This document shows positions 29,184 to 36,192 of a stretch of DNA of 36,192 nucleotides, piece after piece (position 1 is the stretch's first letter; each line of letters begins with the position of its first letter). This DNA is from JACZQZ01 sp046756945 (GTDB lineage Bacteria > Pseudomonadota > Alphaproteobacteria > Rhodospirillales > 2-02-FULL-58-16). The notes beneath the pieces were generated by a model that saw only the letters and a list, made by a program, of their open reading frames with translations, made no database searches and was not told the DNA's origin. The position numbers and the translations under genes were made by a program. The DNA lies in the NCBI GenBank assembly GCA_046756945.1, contig JBHHXI010000010.1, positions 1 to 36,192 of the forward strand, given 5' to 3'.

Positions 29184-30866
29184 ATGGTGTCCGCGCTGCG
29201 TATCGTGAACGGGACGGTCCACGACCCCGCCAACGGGGTGGATGGCAAGGTGCGCGATATCTGCGTCAAGGACGGCAAGATCGTGCGTAGCGTGCCGGCC
29301 AACGCGAAGCGCATCGACGCCCGCGGCATGGTAGTCATGCCCGGCGGTGTCGATATCCACTGCCACATCGCCGGCCCCAAGGTCAACCTGGCGCGCAAGG
29401 TACAGCCCGAGGACCACCGCCTCGACGTCCATCCGCGCACGCCGTTCACCCGCTCGGGCACCGGCGGCATCGTGCCCTCGACGTTCGCCACCGGCTACCG
29501 CTATGCGACCCTCGGCTATACGTCGGCCATGGAAGCCGCCGTGCCCCCGATCGGCGCCCGCCACGCCCTGGAAGAGCTTCACGACACCCCGGTCATCGAC
29601 AAGGGCTTTTTCGTCCTGCTCGGCAACAACGTGTTTCTCTACCGGCTTCTCGAGAAGGGGCGTCACCAGGAATTCCGCGATGCCGTGGCCTGGTGGCTCA
29701 ACGCCAGCAAGGGCTACACGCCGAAGCTGGTCAACCCGGGCAGCGACGAGCCGTGGAAGGGGCGCCGCAACGCCGTCATCGCGGACCTGGACCAAAGCAT
29801 CGCCGGCTTCGACCTCACGCCGCGCCAGGTCATCAAGGCGCTGGTCGACGCCGCCGATGACCTGGACCTGCCCCATCCGGCGCACATCCACTGCAACAAC
29901 CTGGGCCACAGCGGCAACGTCGAGACCACGCTCGAGACCATGCGCGCGACGGAGGGGCGCCGCGCCCACTTCGCCCACGTCCAGTTTCACAGCTATGGCG
30001 GCGAGCCGGACGGCGGCGGCAAGGGGGGAGGGAACCCCACCTCGGAAGCGCCGAGGATCGTGGAATACGTCAACACCCATCCCAACATCAGCGTCGACGT
30101 CGGCCAGGTGATGTTCGGCCGCTCCACGGTGATGACCGCCGACGCGCCGCTGGCGTACCTGCTGCGCCGGTTCAGCAAGGACAAACGGTGGATCAACGCC
30201 GATACGGAATGCGAAAGCGGCTGCGGCATCATCCCCTTCGCCTACCAGGAGCACGTCTATACCCACGCCCTGCAGTGGGCGGTCGGGCTGGAGCTGCTTT
30301 TGCTGTCGGAGGACCCGTGGCGCATCGTCTTTTCCACCGATCACCCCAACGGCGCCTCGTTCATGAGCTATCCGCGCCTGATCCGCCTGCTCATGGACCG
30401 CGAATTCCGCAAGCAGCAGATCGGCCTGGTCAACAAGAGGGCGATCGCCAGGATCAAGCGCGCCCATCTGCTGGAGCGCGAGTACACCTTGCACGAGATC
30501 GCCATCATCACCCGCGCCGGGCCGGCGCGGCTTCTCGGCCTTCGCGACAAGGGCCACCTGGGCGTCGGCGCCGACGCCGACATCACGATCTACGAGGAAG
30601 ACGACGACAAGGAGATGATGTTCAGCGCCCCGCGCTTCGTGATCAAGGACGGGCGGTGCATCATCGAGGATCACGAGTTCCGCACCGACCACGAGGGCCG
30701 CGTATTCCATGTGGCGCCCAAGTACGATCCGGCGATCGAGAAGGTCATCCGCCCCTTCTTCGAGGACTACTATTCGATCCAGTTCGACAACTACGCGGTT
30801 TCCGACGCCTATCTGCACCGCAACCAGTTGATCCCGCTCACCGATGGAACGACGGACCGCGGATGA
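29184..30866 (+). CDS. fhcA: Formyltransferase/hydrolase complex subunit A, FhcA
   Basis: 560 residues. Amidohydrolase fold with the metal-binding VDIHCHIAG (His59, His61) near the start, PEDHRLDVHPRTPFTRSGTG, later HIHCNNLGHSGN and VFSTDHPNGASFMSYP (Asp ligand). FhcA hydrolyses formyl-methylofuran to formate, the second reaction of the complex; the archaeal FwdA does the reverse. ATG at 29184 has only a weak ribosome site. Its stop overlaps the fhcD start by four bases, so the two are coupled. The gene order fhcB-A-D-C matches known methylotroph clusters. Confidence 0.96.
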   Translation: MVSALRIVNGTVHDPANGVDGKVRDICVKDGKIVRSVPANAKRIDARGMVVMPGGVDIHCHIAGPKVNLARKVQPEDHRLDVHPRTPFTRSGTGGIVPSTFATGYRYATLGYTSAMEAAVPPIGARHALEELHDTPVIDKGFFVLLGNNVFLYRLLEKGRHQEFRDAVAWWLNASKGYTPKLVNPGSDEPWKGRRNAVIADLDQSIAGFDLTPRQVIKALVDAADDLDLPHPAHIHCNNLGHSGNVETTLETMRATEGRRAHFAHVQFHSYGGEPDGGGKGGGNPTSEAPRIVEYVNTHPNISVDVGQVMFGRSTVMTADAPLAYLLRRFSKDKRWINADTECESGCGIIPFAYQEHVYTHALQWAVGLELLLLSEDPWRIVFSTDHPNGASFMSYPRLIRLLMDREFRKQQIGLVNKRAIARIKRAHLLEREYTLHEIAIITRAGPARLLGLRDKGHLGVGADADITIYEEDDDKEMMFSAPRFVIKDGRCIIEDHEFRTDHEGRVFHVAPKYDPAIEKVIRPFFEDYYSIQFDNYAVSDAYLHRNQLIPLTDGTTDRG

Positions 30867-31756
30867 TGCGCCTCAATTCCACCGAGATCGTCGACACCTT
30901 CGCCGAGGCCTTCGAGATGTGGGCGGCGCGCGTCGTCATTACCGCCGACAGCGGCCGATGGGCGGCGGCGGCGGCGCACTCCATGACCGGCTTCGCCACC
31001 TCGGTCATCGGCTGCAAGTGCGAGGCCGGCGTCGAACGCGCGCTGCCCGCCGCCGGGACCCCCGACGGGCGCCCCGGTGTCGCCGTGCTGCTGTTCGCCA
31101 CCGACGCCGTCGGGGTCGGAAAGCGCCTGGTCGAGCGCATCGGCCAGTGTGTCATGACGTGTCCGACGACCGCCTGCTTCAACGGCCTCGACGCCGACGC
31201 CAGCGTCGTCGTCGGCGGCCAGTTGCGCTATTTCGGCGACGGCTACCAGATCGCCAAGCGGATCGACGGCCGCCGGTTCTGGCGCATCCCGGTGATGGAC
31301 GGCGAGTTCGTCGTCGAGGACCGGTTCGCCGTCCGGCCCGGCGTCGGCGGCGGCAACCTGATTATCCTGGGCAGGGACGCGCCGGCGGCCCTGGGCGCGG
31401 CGCGGGCGGCGGTCAAGGCGATGCGCCAGGTGCCGGGCGTCATCCTGCCCTTCCCCGACGGCATTGTCCGCAGCGGCTCCAAGGTCGGTTCCCGGTACAA
31501 GGGCCTCATCGCCTCCACCAACGACGCCTACTGCCCGACCCTCGGCGCCATCGCCCCGGCGACGGAACTGCCTCCCGGGGTCGGCTGTGTCCTCGAGATC
31601 GTGATCGACGGCCTCGACCTGGCGGCGGTCGAGGAAGCCACCCGGCGCGGCCTGCGGGCCGCCGCCCGCAGGGGGATCAAGCGGATAACCGCCGGCAACT
31701 ATGGCGGCAAGCTGGGCCGGTATCACATCGCTCTCCACGGTGTGCTGAATGGTTGA
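30863..31756 (+). CDS. fhcD: Formylmethanofuran-H4MPT formyltransferase, FhcD (Ftr)
   Basis: 297 residues. Transfers the formyl group from formyl-H4MPT to methylofuran. Landmarks of the Ftr family: STEIVDTFAEAFEMWAARVVITAD at the start, GKRLVERIGQCVMTCPTTACFNG, GYQIAKRIDGRRFWRIPVMDGEF, GGGNLIILG, PFPDGIVRSGSKVGSRYKGLIASTNDAYCPTLG and ITAGNYGGKLGRYHIALH. Start overlaps fhcA (ATGATG, either Met possible). Followed by 75 bases before fhcC. Confidence 0.96.
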   Translation: MMRLNSTEIVDTFAEAFEMWAARVVITADSGRWAAAAAHSMTGFATSVIGCKCEAGVERALPAAGTPDGRPGVAVLLFATDAVGVGKRLVERIGQCVMTCPTTACFNGLDADASVVVGGQLRYFGDGYQIAKRIDGRRFWRIPVMDGEFVVEDRFAVRPGVGGGNLIILGRDAPAALGAARAAVKAMRQVPGVILPFPDGIVRSGSKVGSRYKGLIASTNDAYCPTLGAIAPATELPPGVGCVLEIVIDGLDLAAVEEATRRGLRAAARRGIKRITAGNYGGKLGRYHIALHGVLNG

Positions 31757-31831
31757 CCGCCGCCGCAGCCCGGGCCGGCCGGCGCCGCCGCGGCCCCTGC
31801 ATCGCCGGGTCCCGGCCACGGAAATCGCGCC

Positions 31832-32641
31832 ATGAGCCAAACGCTCTCGCTCCATACGGCCCCGGACGTGCCCCTGGAGGCGGAGGCGATCGGTCCCGAC
31901 AGGCTGGCCGGCCTGAGCCCCTCCAGGGTCGCCGCGCTGCCGGTCCAGTCGGGCAACCGGCCGGCCCGCGTCGGCGATTTCTTCCGGGTTTCGGGCAGGG
32001 GCGACGGCGAGGTGCGCATGGAAGGCGACCTGTCGCGGGTCAAGCTCATCGGCGCCGGCATGGCGGGCGGCCGCATGGTGATCGGCGGCAGCGTCGGCGT
32101 GCACCTGGGCATGGCCATGTCCGGCGGCGAGATCGTGGTCGAAGGCGACGCCGGGGACTGGGTCGGCCCCGAGATGTCGGGCGGGCGGATCATCGTCAAG
32201 GGCCGCGCCGGCCACATGGTGGGCAGCGCCTACCGGGGCAGCCAGGTCGGCATGCGGGGCGGCGAGATCATCGTCCATGGCGATGCCGGCAACGAGGCCG
32301 GCAATACCCTGCGCGGCGGCCTGATCGCCATCGGCGGCGACTGCGGCGACTTCGCCGGCGTCAATATGCTGGCCGGCACGATCGTCGTCCTCGGGCGGCT
32401 CGGCGCCCGCGCCGGCGCCGGGATGCGGCGCGGGTCCATCGTCACCATGGGGGACGCGCCGATGCTGCCGACCTTCACCTATTCCTGCACCTACCGTCCG
32501 GTGTTCCTGCGCCTCTACCTGTTGCGTCTGCGCCGGCTCGGCCTGCCCGTCGGGGACGCCAAAATCCATGGCCGCTACCGGCGCTGGAGCGGCGATTCGG
32601 TGGCGCTTAACCGCGGCGAGGTGCTGATCTTCGACGGCTAG
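31832..32641 (+). CDS. fhcC: Formyltransferase/hydrolase complex subunit C, FhcC
   Basis: 269 residues. FhcC/FwdC family: a right-handed beta-helix built from short repeats rich in Gly (DFFRVSGRGDGEVRMEGD, GGRMVIGGSVGVHLGMAMSGGEIVVEGDAG, GGEIIVHGDAGNEAGNTLRGGLI, GTIVVLGRLGARAGAGMRRGSIVTMG). It forms the platform that holds the A, B and D subunits. Final gene of the fhc operon; a hairpin at 32655-32678 follows 13 bases after its stop. Confidence 0.95.
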   Translation: MSQTLSLHTAPDVPLEAEAIGPDRLAGLSPSRVAALPVQSGNRPARVGDFFRVSGRGDGEVRMEGDLSRVKLIGAGMAGGRMVIGGSVGVHLGMAMSGGEIVVEGDAGDWVGPEMSGGRIIVKGRAGHMVGSAYRGSQVGMRGGEIIVHGDAGNEAGNTLRGGLIAIGGDCGDFAGVNMLAGTIVVLGRLGARAGAGMRRGSIVTMGDAPMLPTFTYSCTYRPVFLRLYLLRLRRLGLPVGDAKIHGRYRRWSGDSVALNRGEVLIFDG

Positions 32642-32654
32642 GACTTGCGTACCC

Positions 32655-32678
32655 GGTTCCGTGCCCGTTTGTGGAACC
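32655..32678 (+). terminator. Probable terminator of the fhc operon
   Basis: GGTTCC at 32655-32660 and GGAACC at 32673-32678 with a 12-base loop, followed by tttc. Weak but correctly placed between fhcC and the pqqA promoter. Confidence 0.45.
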
Positions 32679-32691
32679 TTTCAAAATTGGC

Positions 32692-32720
32692 TTGATTCCA
32701 ACGGCCGGACTCTGGATATT
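32692..32720 (+). promoter_or_regulatory. Possible sigma-70-type promoter of pqqA
   Basis: TTGATT at 32692 and GATATT at 32715, 17 bases apart, in a rare AT-rich patch just before pqqA. Start of transcription would be near 32727 in an A-rich stretch. Inference from consensus only. Confidence 0.4.
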
Positions 32721-32763
32721 GAAAAAAGACCGCGTTTTTGGTTAAGGAACCGGGAGGGGCACC

Positions 32764-32841
32764 ATGGCCTGGAAGTCACCGAAAGTCATCGAGATTGCCG
32801 TCGGTATGGAGATCAACTGTTACGCTTGCGCCGAGCTGTAA
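32764..32841 (+). CDS. pqqA: PQQ precursor peptide PqqA
   Basis: 25-residue peptide, too short for most gene finders. It has gggagggg four bases before the ATG. The sequence contains the cross-linked Glu16 and Tyr20 in GMEINCYACAE (E-x3-Y), the two residues that PqqE joins to build pyrroloquinoline quinone. The N-terminal MAWKSPKVIEIAV is a typical leader recognised by PqqD. A hairpin after the stop probably allows more pqqA than pqqB-E message. Confidence 0.95.
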   Translation: MAWKSPKVIEIAVGMEINCYACAEL

Positions 32842-32885
32842 GCGCTAACCAAGTCTTCTTGCCGTCGGCGGCGGCCCGTGGGCCG

Positions 32886-32908
32886 GGTGTCGGGGATTCC
32901 CCGGCGCC
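32886..32908 (+). promoter_or_regulatory. pqqA-pqqB intercistronic hairpin
   Basis: GGTGTCGGGG at 32886-32895, loop att, then CCCCGGCGCC at 32899-32908: ten pairs including two G-U. No U-run follows (cttgtcg), so it may be a stabiliser or leaky attenuator that raises pqqA over pqqB-E, as in other pqq operons. Confidence 0.6.
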
Positions 32909-32962
32909 CTTGTCGTGCTCCGGGGCCGGCCGCCGGCGTCGTTTTCCCGCACCGATGATACA

Positions 32963-33895
32963 GTGCTGCACGTCCTGGTATTAGGATCCGCCGCCGGCGG
33001 CGGTTTTCCCCAGTGGAACTGCAACTGCGAGGCCTGTCGGTGCGCCCGGGCGGGGGCGCCGGGCGCCGTGGCGCGCACGCAGTCGTCGCTCGCCGTCAGC
33101 GCCGACGACCGTCACTGGTTCCTGCTCAACGCCTCGCCGGACCTGCGCCAGCAGATCAACGCCAATCCCCTCCTTCACCCCGCCGAAGGCCTCCGCCACA
33201 GCCCCGTATCCGGGGTCGTGCTGACCAACGGCGACATCGACCACGTGGCCGGCCTTCTGACGCTGCGCGAAAGCTCCCCCCTGGTCGTCTACGCCACCGC
33301 CAGGGTGCTGGCGGTCCTCGACGGCAACAGCGTATTCCGGGTGTTGAACCCGGACCTGGTGCAGCGCCGGGAGATCGCACTGGGCACGCCCTTCGATGTG
33401 ATCACCGCCGACGGCGAAGCGGCGGGCCTTACCGTGGAGCCCTTCGCGGTCCCCGGCAAGGTGGCGCTCTATCTGGAGGACGCGGGCGCCGGCCCCAACT
33501 TCGGCACCACGCCGGAAGATACGGTGGGGCTGCGCGTGACGGCGTCCGGGACGGGCGCGTATTTTTTCTACATTCCGGGGTGCGCGGCGATGCCCGGGGA
33601 CCTGGCGGCGCGCCTCAAGGGGGCGCCGCTGGTCCTCTTCGACGGCACGCTTTGGCAGGACAACGAGATGACCGACGCCTGCCTCGGCGTGAAGACCGGC
33701 CAGCGCATGGGCCATATGAGCATGTCGGGCGCGGACGGAACCATGGCCGCCTTCGCCGACCTGGGGGTGGAGCGCAAGGTGTTCATCCACATCAACAACT
33801 CGAACCCCGCGTTGCTCGACGATTCGCCCGAGCGCGAGGCGATCCGGGCGGCGGACTGGGACGTCGCCTTCGACGGCATGGAGTTCAGCCTGTGA
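32963..33895 (+). CDS. pqqB: PQQ biosynthesis protein PqqB
   Basis: 310 residues from a GTG at 32963, chosen because the family begins close to LHVLVLGSAAGGGFPQWNC; a longer frame begins at 32915. Metallo-beta-lactamase fold with Cys pairs in NCNCEACRC, the metal segment LTNGDIDHVAGLLTL, YATARVLAVLD, and the C-terminal GHMSMSGADGTMAAF and VFIHINNSNPALL. PqqB is an iron hydroxylase that modifies the tyrosine-derived part before PqqC. Its stop overlaps a possible GTG start of pqqC. Confidence 0.94.
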   Translation: MLHVLVLGSAAGGGFPQWNCNCEACRCARAGAPGAVARTQSSLAVSADDRHWFLLNASPDLRQQINANPLLHPAEGLRHSPVSGVVLTNGDIDHVAGLLTLRESSPLVVYATARVLAVLDGNSVFRVLNPDLVQRREIALGTPFDVITADGEAAGLTVEPFAVPGKVALYLEDAGAGPNFGTTPEDTVGLRVTASGTGAYFFYIPGCAAMPGDLAARLKGAPLVLFDGTLWQDNEMTDACLGVKTGQRMGHMSMSGADGTMAAFADLGVERKVFIHINNSNPALLDDSPEREAIRAADWDVAFDGMEFSL

Positions 33896-33903
33896 GCCAG
33901 CCC

Positions 33904-34629
33904 ATGAGCGCCGACGCGCTGGAGCGGCGGCTGCGCGCCATCGGCGCCGAGCGCTACCACGACCGCCACCCGTTTCACAAGCTCCTGCACGGCGGCGGGC
34001 TGGACAAGGGCCAGGTGCAGGCCTGGGTGCTCAACCGGTATTACTACCAGAGCCGCATCCCGATGAAGGACGCGGCGCTGATATCGCGCGTCGAGGACCC
34101 GGCGCTCAGGCGGGAATGGCGCGGGCGCATTGTCGATCACGACGGCTCCGGCCCCGGAGACGGCGGCATCGAACGCTGGCTGGTGCTGGCCGAAGGGGTC
34201 GGGATGGACCGGGCCTACGTGATGTCGAGCGCCGGCGTGCTGGCGGCGACCCGGTTCGCCGTCGACGCCTATGTGCGGTTCGTGCGCGAACGGCCCCTGG
34301 TCGAGGCCGTGGCCTCGTCGCTGACGGAACTGTTCGCCCCCGCCATCCACCGCGAAAGGATCGCCGGCCTGCTCGCGCACTACGACTTCGCCAACGAGAA
34401 GACCATGGCGTACTTCAATAAGCGCCTGGAAGAGGCGCCCAAGGACGTGAAGTTCGGCCTCGACTACGTCAGGCGCGAGGCGCGGACGCCGGAGCAGCAG
34501 CAGGGCGTCATCGGGGCGCTTATCTTCAAGACCGACGTGCTGTGGGCGCAGCTCGACGCCCTGTACGCCGCCTACGTCGAGCCCGGCCACATCCCGCCGG
34601 GCGCCTTCGTGCCGGGGAAAGACCGATGA
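33904..34629 (+). CDS. pqqC: PQQ synthase PqqC
   Basis: 241 residues from ATG 33904, eight bases after the pqqB stop; a GTG at 33892 is an in-frame alternative with ggag upstream. PqqC performs the final ring closure and eight-electron oxidation. Family marks: RYHDRHPFHKLLHGG, WVLNRYYYQSRIPMKDAALISR, WRGRIVDHDGS, and the C-terminal half FANEKTMAYFNKRLEEAPKDV and FKTDVLWAQLDALY. Stop overlaps the pqqD start by four bases. Confidence 0.95.
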   Translation: MSADALERRLRAIGAERYHDRHPFHKLLHGGGLDKGQVQAWVLNRYYYQSRIPMKDAALISRVEDPALRREWRGRIVDHDGSGPGDGGIERWLVLAEGVGMDRAYVMSSAGVLAATRFAVDAYVRFVRERPLVEAVASSLTELFAPAIHRERIAGLLAHYDFANEKTMAYFNKRLEEAPKDVKFGLDYVRREARTPEQQQGVIGALIFKTDVLWAQLDALYAAYVEPGHIPPGAFVPGKDR

Positions 34630-34913
34630 GCGCCGGCGTCGCCGTCGACGAAGGCTCGGTGCCGCGGTTCCAGCCGCACATGAAGCTCAGGTTCGACAGG
34701 AAACGCGACCGGTGGACGATCCTGGCGCCCGAGCGCCTGTTCCTGCCCGACGAGATCGCCCTGGAAATCCTGCGGCTCTGCGACGGCGTCGCGACGGTCG
34801 GGGCCATCGTCGACGCCCTGGCCGCCAGGTTCGAGGCGCCGCGCGATGTCATCATGGACGACGTGAAGAAACTGGTGCAGGATTTCGCCGAGAAGGGAGT
34901 GCTTAAGACATGA
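34626..34913 (+). CDS. pqqD: PqqA-binding chaperone PqqD
   Basis: 95 residues; overlaps pqqC (ATGA) and pqqE (ATGA). PqqD pattern: PRFQPHMKLRFDRKRDRWTILAPERLF, LPDEIALEILRLCDGVATVGAIVDALAARFEAP and DVKKLVQDFAEKGVL. It binds PqqA and presents it to the radical SAM enzyme PqqE. Winged-helix-like fold with no cofactor. Confidence 0.94.
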   Translation: MSAGVAVDEGSVPRFQPHMKLRFDRKRDRWTILAPERLFLPDEIALEILRLCDGVATVGAIVDALAARFEAPRDVIMDDVKKLVQDFAEKGVLKT

Positions 34914-36058
34914 ACGCCGCCGCCCCTCCGTTGGCGCTGTTGGCGGAACTGACCCACCGCTGTCCGCTGCGCTGCCCGTATTGCTCCAATCCCCTCGAGC
35001 TGGCGCGCGCCGGCGGCGAGCTGGACACGGATGCGTGGCTCAGGGTCTTCGGCGAGGCCGCCGACATGGGCGTGCTGCAGGTGCATTTCTCGGGCGGCGA
35101 GCCGACCGTCAGGAAGGATCTGGAACGCCTCGTGGCCGGGTGCGGCGCACTCGGGCTCTACACCAACCTGATCACGTCCGGCGTGCTGCTCGACGAAGGG
35201 CGCATCGCCGCCCTGGCCGGGGCCGGGCTGGAGCACGTGCAGCTGAGCTTCCAGGACAGCGAGGAGGCGGGCGGCGACCGCATCGGCGGCTACAAGGGCG
35301 GCCACGCGAAGAAGATCGAGGTCGCCCGCCTGGTGCGCAAGGCCGGGCTGGCCCTCACCCTCAACATGGTGGTCCACCGCCAGAACCTGCACAACCTCCC
35401 GGCCATGATCGAGTTGGCCGTCACGCTCGGCGCCCACCGGGTCGAGATCGCCCACGTCCAGTACTATGGCTGGGGGCTGATGAACCGGGCGGCGCTGATT
35501 CCCACCCGGGCGCAGCTCGACGACGCCACGGCGGTCGTCGAGGCGGCGCGGGAACGGCTCAAGGGCGTCCTCGTCTTCGATTACGTGGTTCCCGACTATT
35601 ACGCGCGGCGGCCCAAGTCGTGCATGGGCGGCTGGGGGCGGCAGTTCCTCAACGTCACGCCCGCGGGCCGGGTGCTGCCGTGCCACGCCGCCGGGACCAT
35701 CCCCGGTCTCCGCTGCGAGTCGGTGCGCGACCGCCCGCTGCAGCAGATCTGGGAGGAATCGGAGGCCTTCCGGCGTTTCCGCGGCACCGGGTGGATGCCC
35801 GAGCCCTGCCGGTCGTGCGACCGGCGCGAGATCGACTGGGGCGGCTGCCGGTGCCAGGCGTTCGCCATCACCGGGGACGCCGCCCGGACGGACCCGGCCT
35901 GCGAGCTGTCGCCCGATCACCGGCTGGTCGCGGAACTGGCGCAAGCGGAATCGGACCGGGCGCCGCCGCCGTTCGTCTACCGGCAACTCGGCGCCGGGGA
36001 GGCCCGGGCCGAACCCGCGCTTTCCGAGGAAGCCGTCCTCGGCGCCGGCCGGAACTGA
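34910..36058 (+). CDS. pqqE: Radical SAM enzyme PqqE
   Basis: 382 residues. Radical SAM motif CPLRCPYC with Cys18, Cys22 and Cys25 and the SAM-binding GGEPT; SPASM region with KSCMGGWG, LPCHAAGTI, CRSCDRRE and CRCQAF for auxiliary Fe-S clusters. It forms the Glu-Tyr carbon-carbon bond in PqqA. Last gene of pqqABCDE here; no pqqF/pqqG protease gene follows within the window, so the peptide release step must be encoded elsewhere. Confidence 0.96.
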   Translation: MNAAAPPLALLAELTHRCPLRCPYCSNPLELARAGGELDTDAWLRVFGEAADMGVLQVHFSGGEPTVRKDLERLVAGCGALGLYTNLITSGVLLDEGRIAALAGAGLEHVQLSFQDSEEAGGDRIGGYKGGHAKKIEVARLVRKAGLALTLNMVVHRQNLHNLPAMIELAVTLGAHRVEIAHVQYYGWGLMNRAALIPTRAQLDDATAVVEAARERLKGVLVFDYVVPDYYARRPKSCMGGWGRQFLNVTPAGRVLPCHAAGTIPGLRCESVRDRPLQQIWEESEAFRRFRGTGWMPEPCRSCDRREIDWGGCRCQAFAITGDAARTDPACELSPDHRLVAELAQAESDRAPPPFVYRQLGAGEARAEPALSEEAVLGAGRN

Positions 36059-36096
36059 CGCCGGGCGCCGGGGGCGGCGCTGCCGCGCGGGCTTTC

Positions 36097-36115
36097 GCGG
36101 GGCCACGGGCCCCGC
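36097..36115 (+). terminator. Probable pqq operon terminator hairpin
   Basis: GCGGGGCC at 36097-36104 and GGCCCCGC at 36108-36115 with loop acg, 38 bases after pqqE. A second small inverted repeat, CCCCT/AGGGG, follows at 36117-36130. No long U-run. Confidence 0.5.
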
Positions 36116-36192
36116 ACCCCTATTAAGGGGACACCTTCACTACTGTCCCATCGTTTAAGGCCAATAGACCGTTAACGTGTTGTAATATGGTG

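Noticed and set aside
32641..32763. Copy of the xoxF/fae leader element before pqqA
   Set aside because: Only a vague CCGGACTCTGG resemblance to box 4; no CAGACGCTGTAAACG block.

Overview
The window is GC-rich DNA with a nearly complete methanol-to-formate oxidation island. It suggests a methylotrophic proteobacterium, most likely alphaproteobacterial (inferred from gene content and arrangement; no rRNA is present). The methanol dehydrogenase is the XoxF type. The residue pattern Asp-Tyr-Asp at positions 324-326 marks it as lanthanide-dependent. No mxaF or mxaI is visible.

Layout. 1-5564: a repeat-bearing secreted protein cut by the left edge, a DUF2380-like lipoprotein candidate, and a plus-strand operon for the ABC transporter set that accompanies PQQ-dependent alcohol oxidation (binding protein, beta-propeller, ATPase, permease, unknown secreted protein). 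5640-9951 (minus): xoxF, xoxG (cytochrome c) and xoxJ (binding protein, with an apparent frameshift), preceded by a small Cys-rich secreted protein. 10157-20000: cofactor synthesis for tetrahydromethanopterin (H4MPT) and methylofuran: a FolB-like aldolase, an MfnE-like kinase, an AfpA/DmrB-like flavoprotein, a DHPS-like protein, DUF447, MfnB, MfnF-like, an MfnD-like ATP-grasp ligase and a HisA-like protein. A GNAT and a PaaK-like adenylating enzyme are embedded in it. 20115-26768 (minus): mptG, mtdB, an ATP-grasp gene, mch, a RimK-like gene, a CitG-like gene and, behind its own leader, fae. 26838-32641 (plus): a pterin-dehydratase-like gene, a FwdD-like gene and fhcB-A-D-C. 32764-36058 (plus): pqqABCDE.

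How the parts work together. PqqA-E make the PQQ cofactor of XoxF. XoxF oxidises methanol in the periplasm and XoxG takes the electrons. Fae captures formaldehyde on H4MPT, MtdB and Mch oxidise it to formyl-H4MPT, and the Fhc complex releases formate through methylofuran. The remaining genes build the two carriers.

The most interesting signal is non-coding. The upstream regions of xoxF and fae, 11 kb apart, share the same ordered set of short conserved boxes separated by variable spacers. The block includes a nested hairpin whose two base changes in paired positions both preserve pairing through G-U wobble. This looks like a shared leader RNA or a composite operator of a methanol/formaldehyde regulon. 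Other points: an FhcB that keeps its iron-sulphur and metal-ligand cysteines and sits beside a FwdD-like subunit, an in-frame reading extension behind the fae UGA stop, a probable CTG start for the MfnD-like ligase, and a frameshift in xoxJ. I saw no tRNA, rRNA, CRISPR array or insertion sequence.
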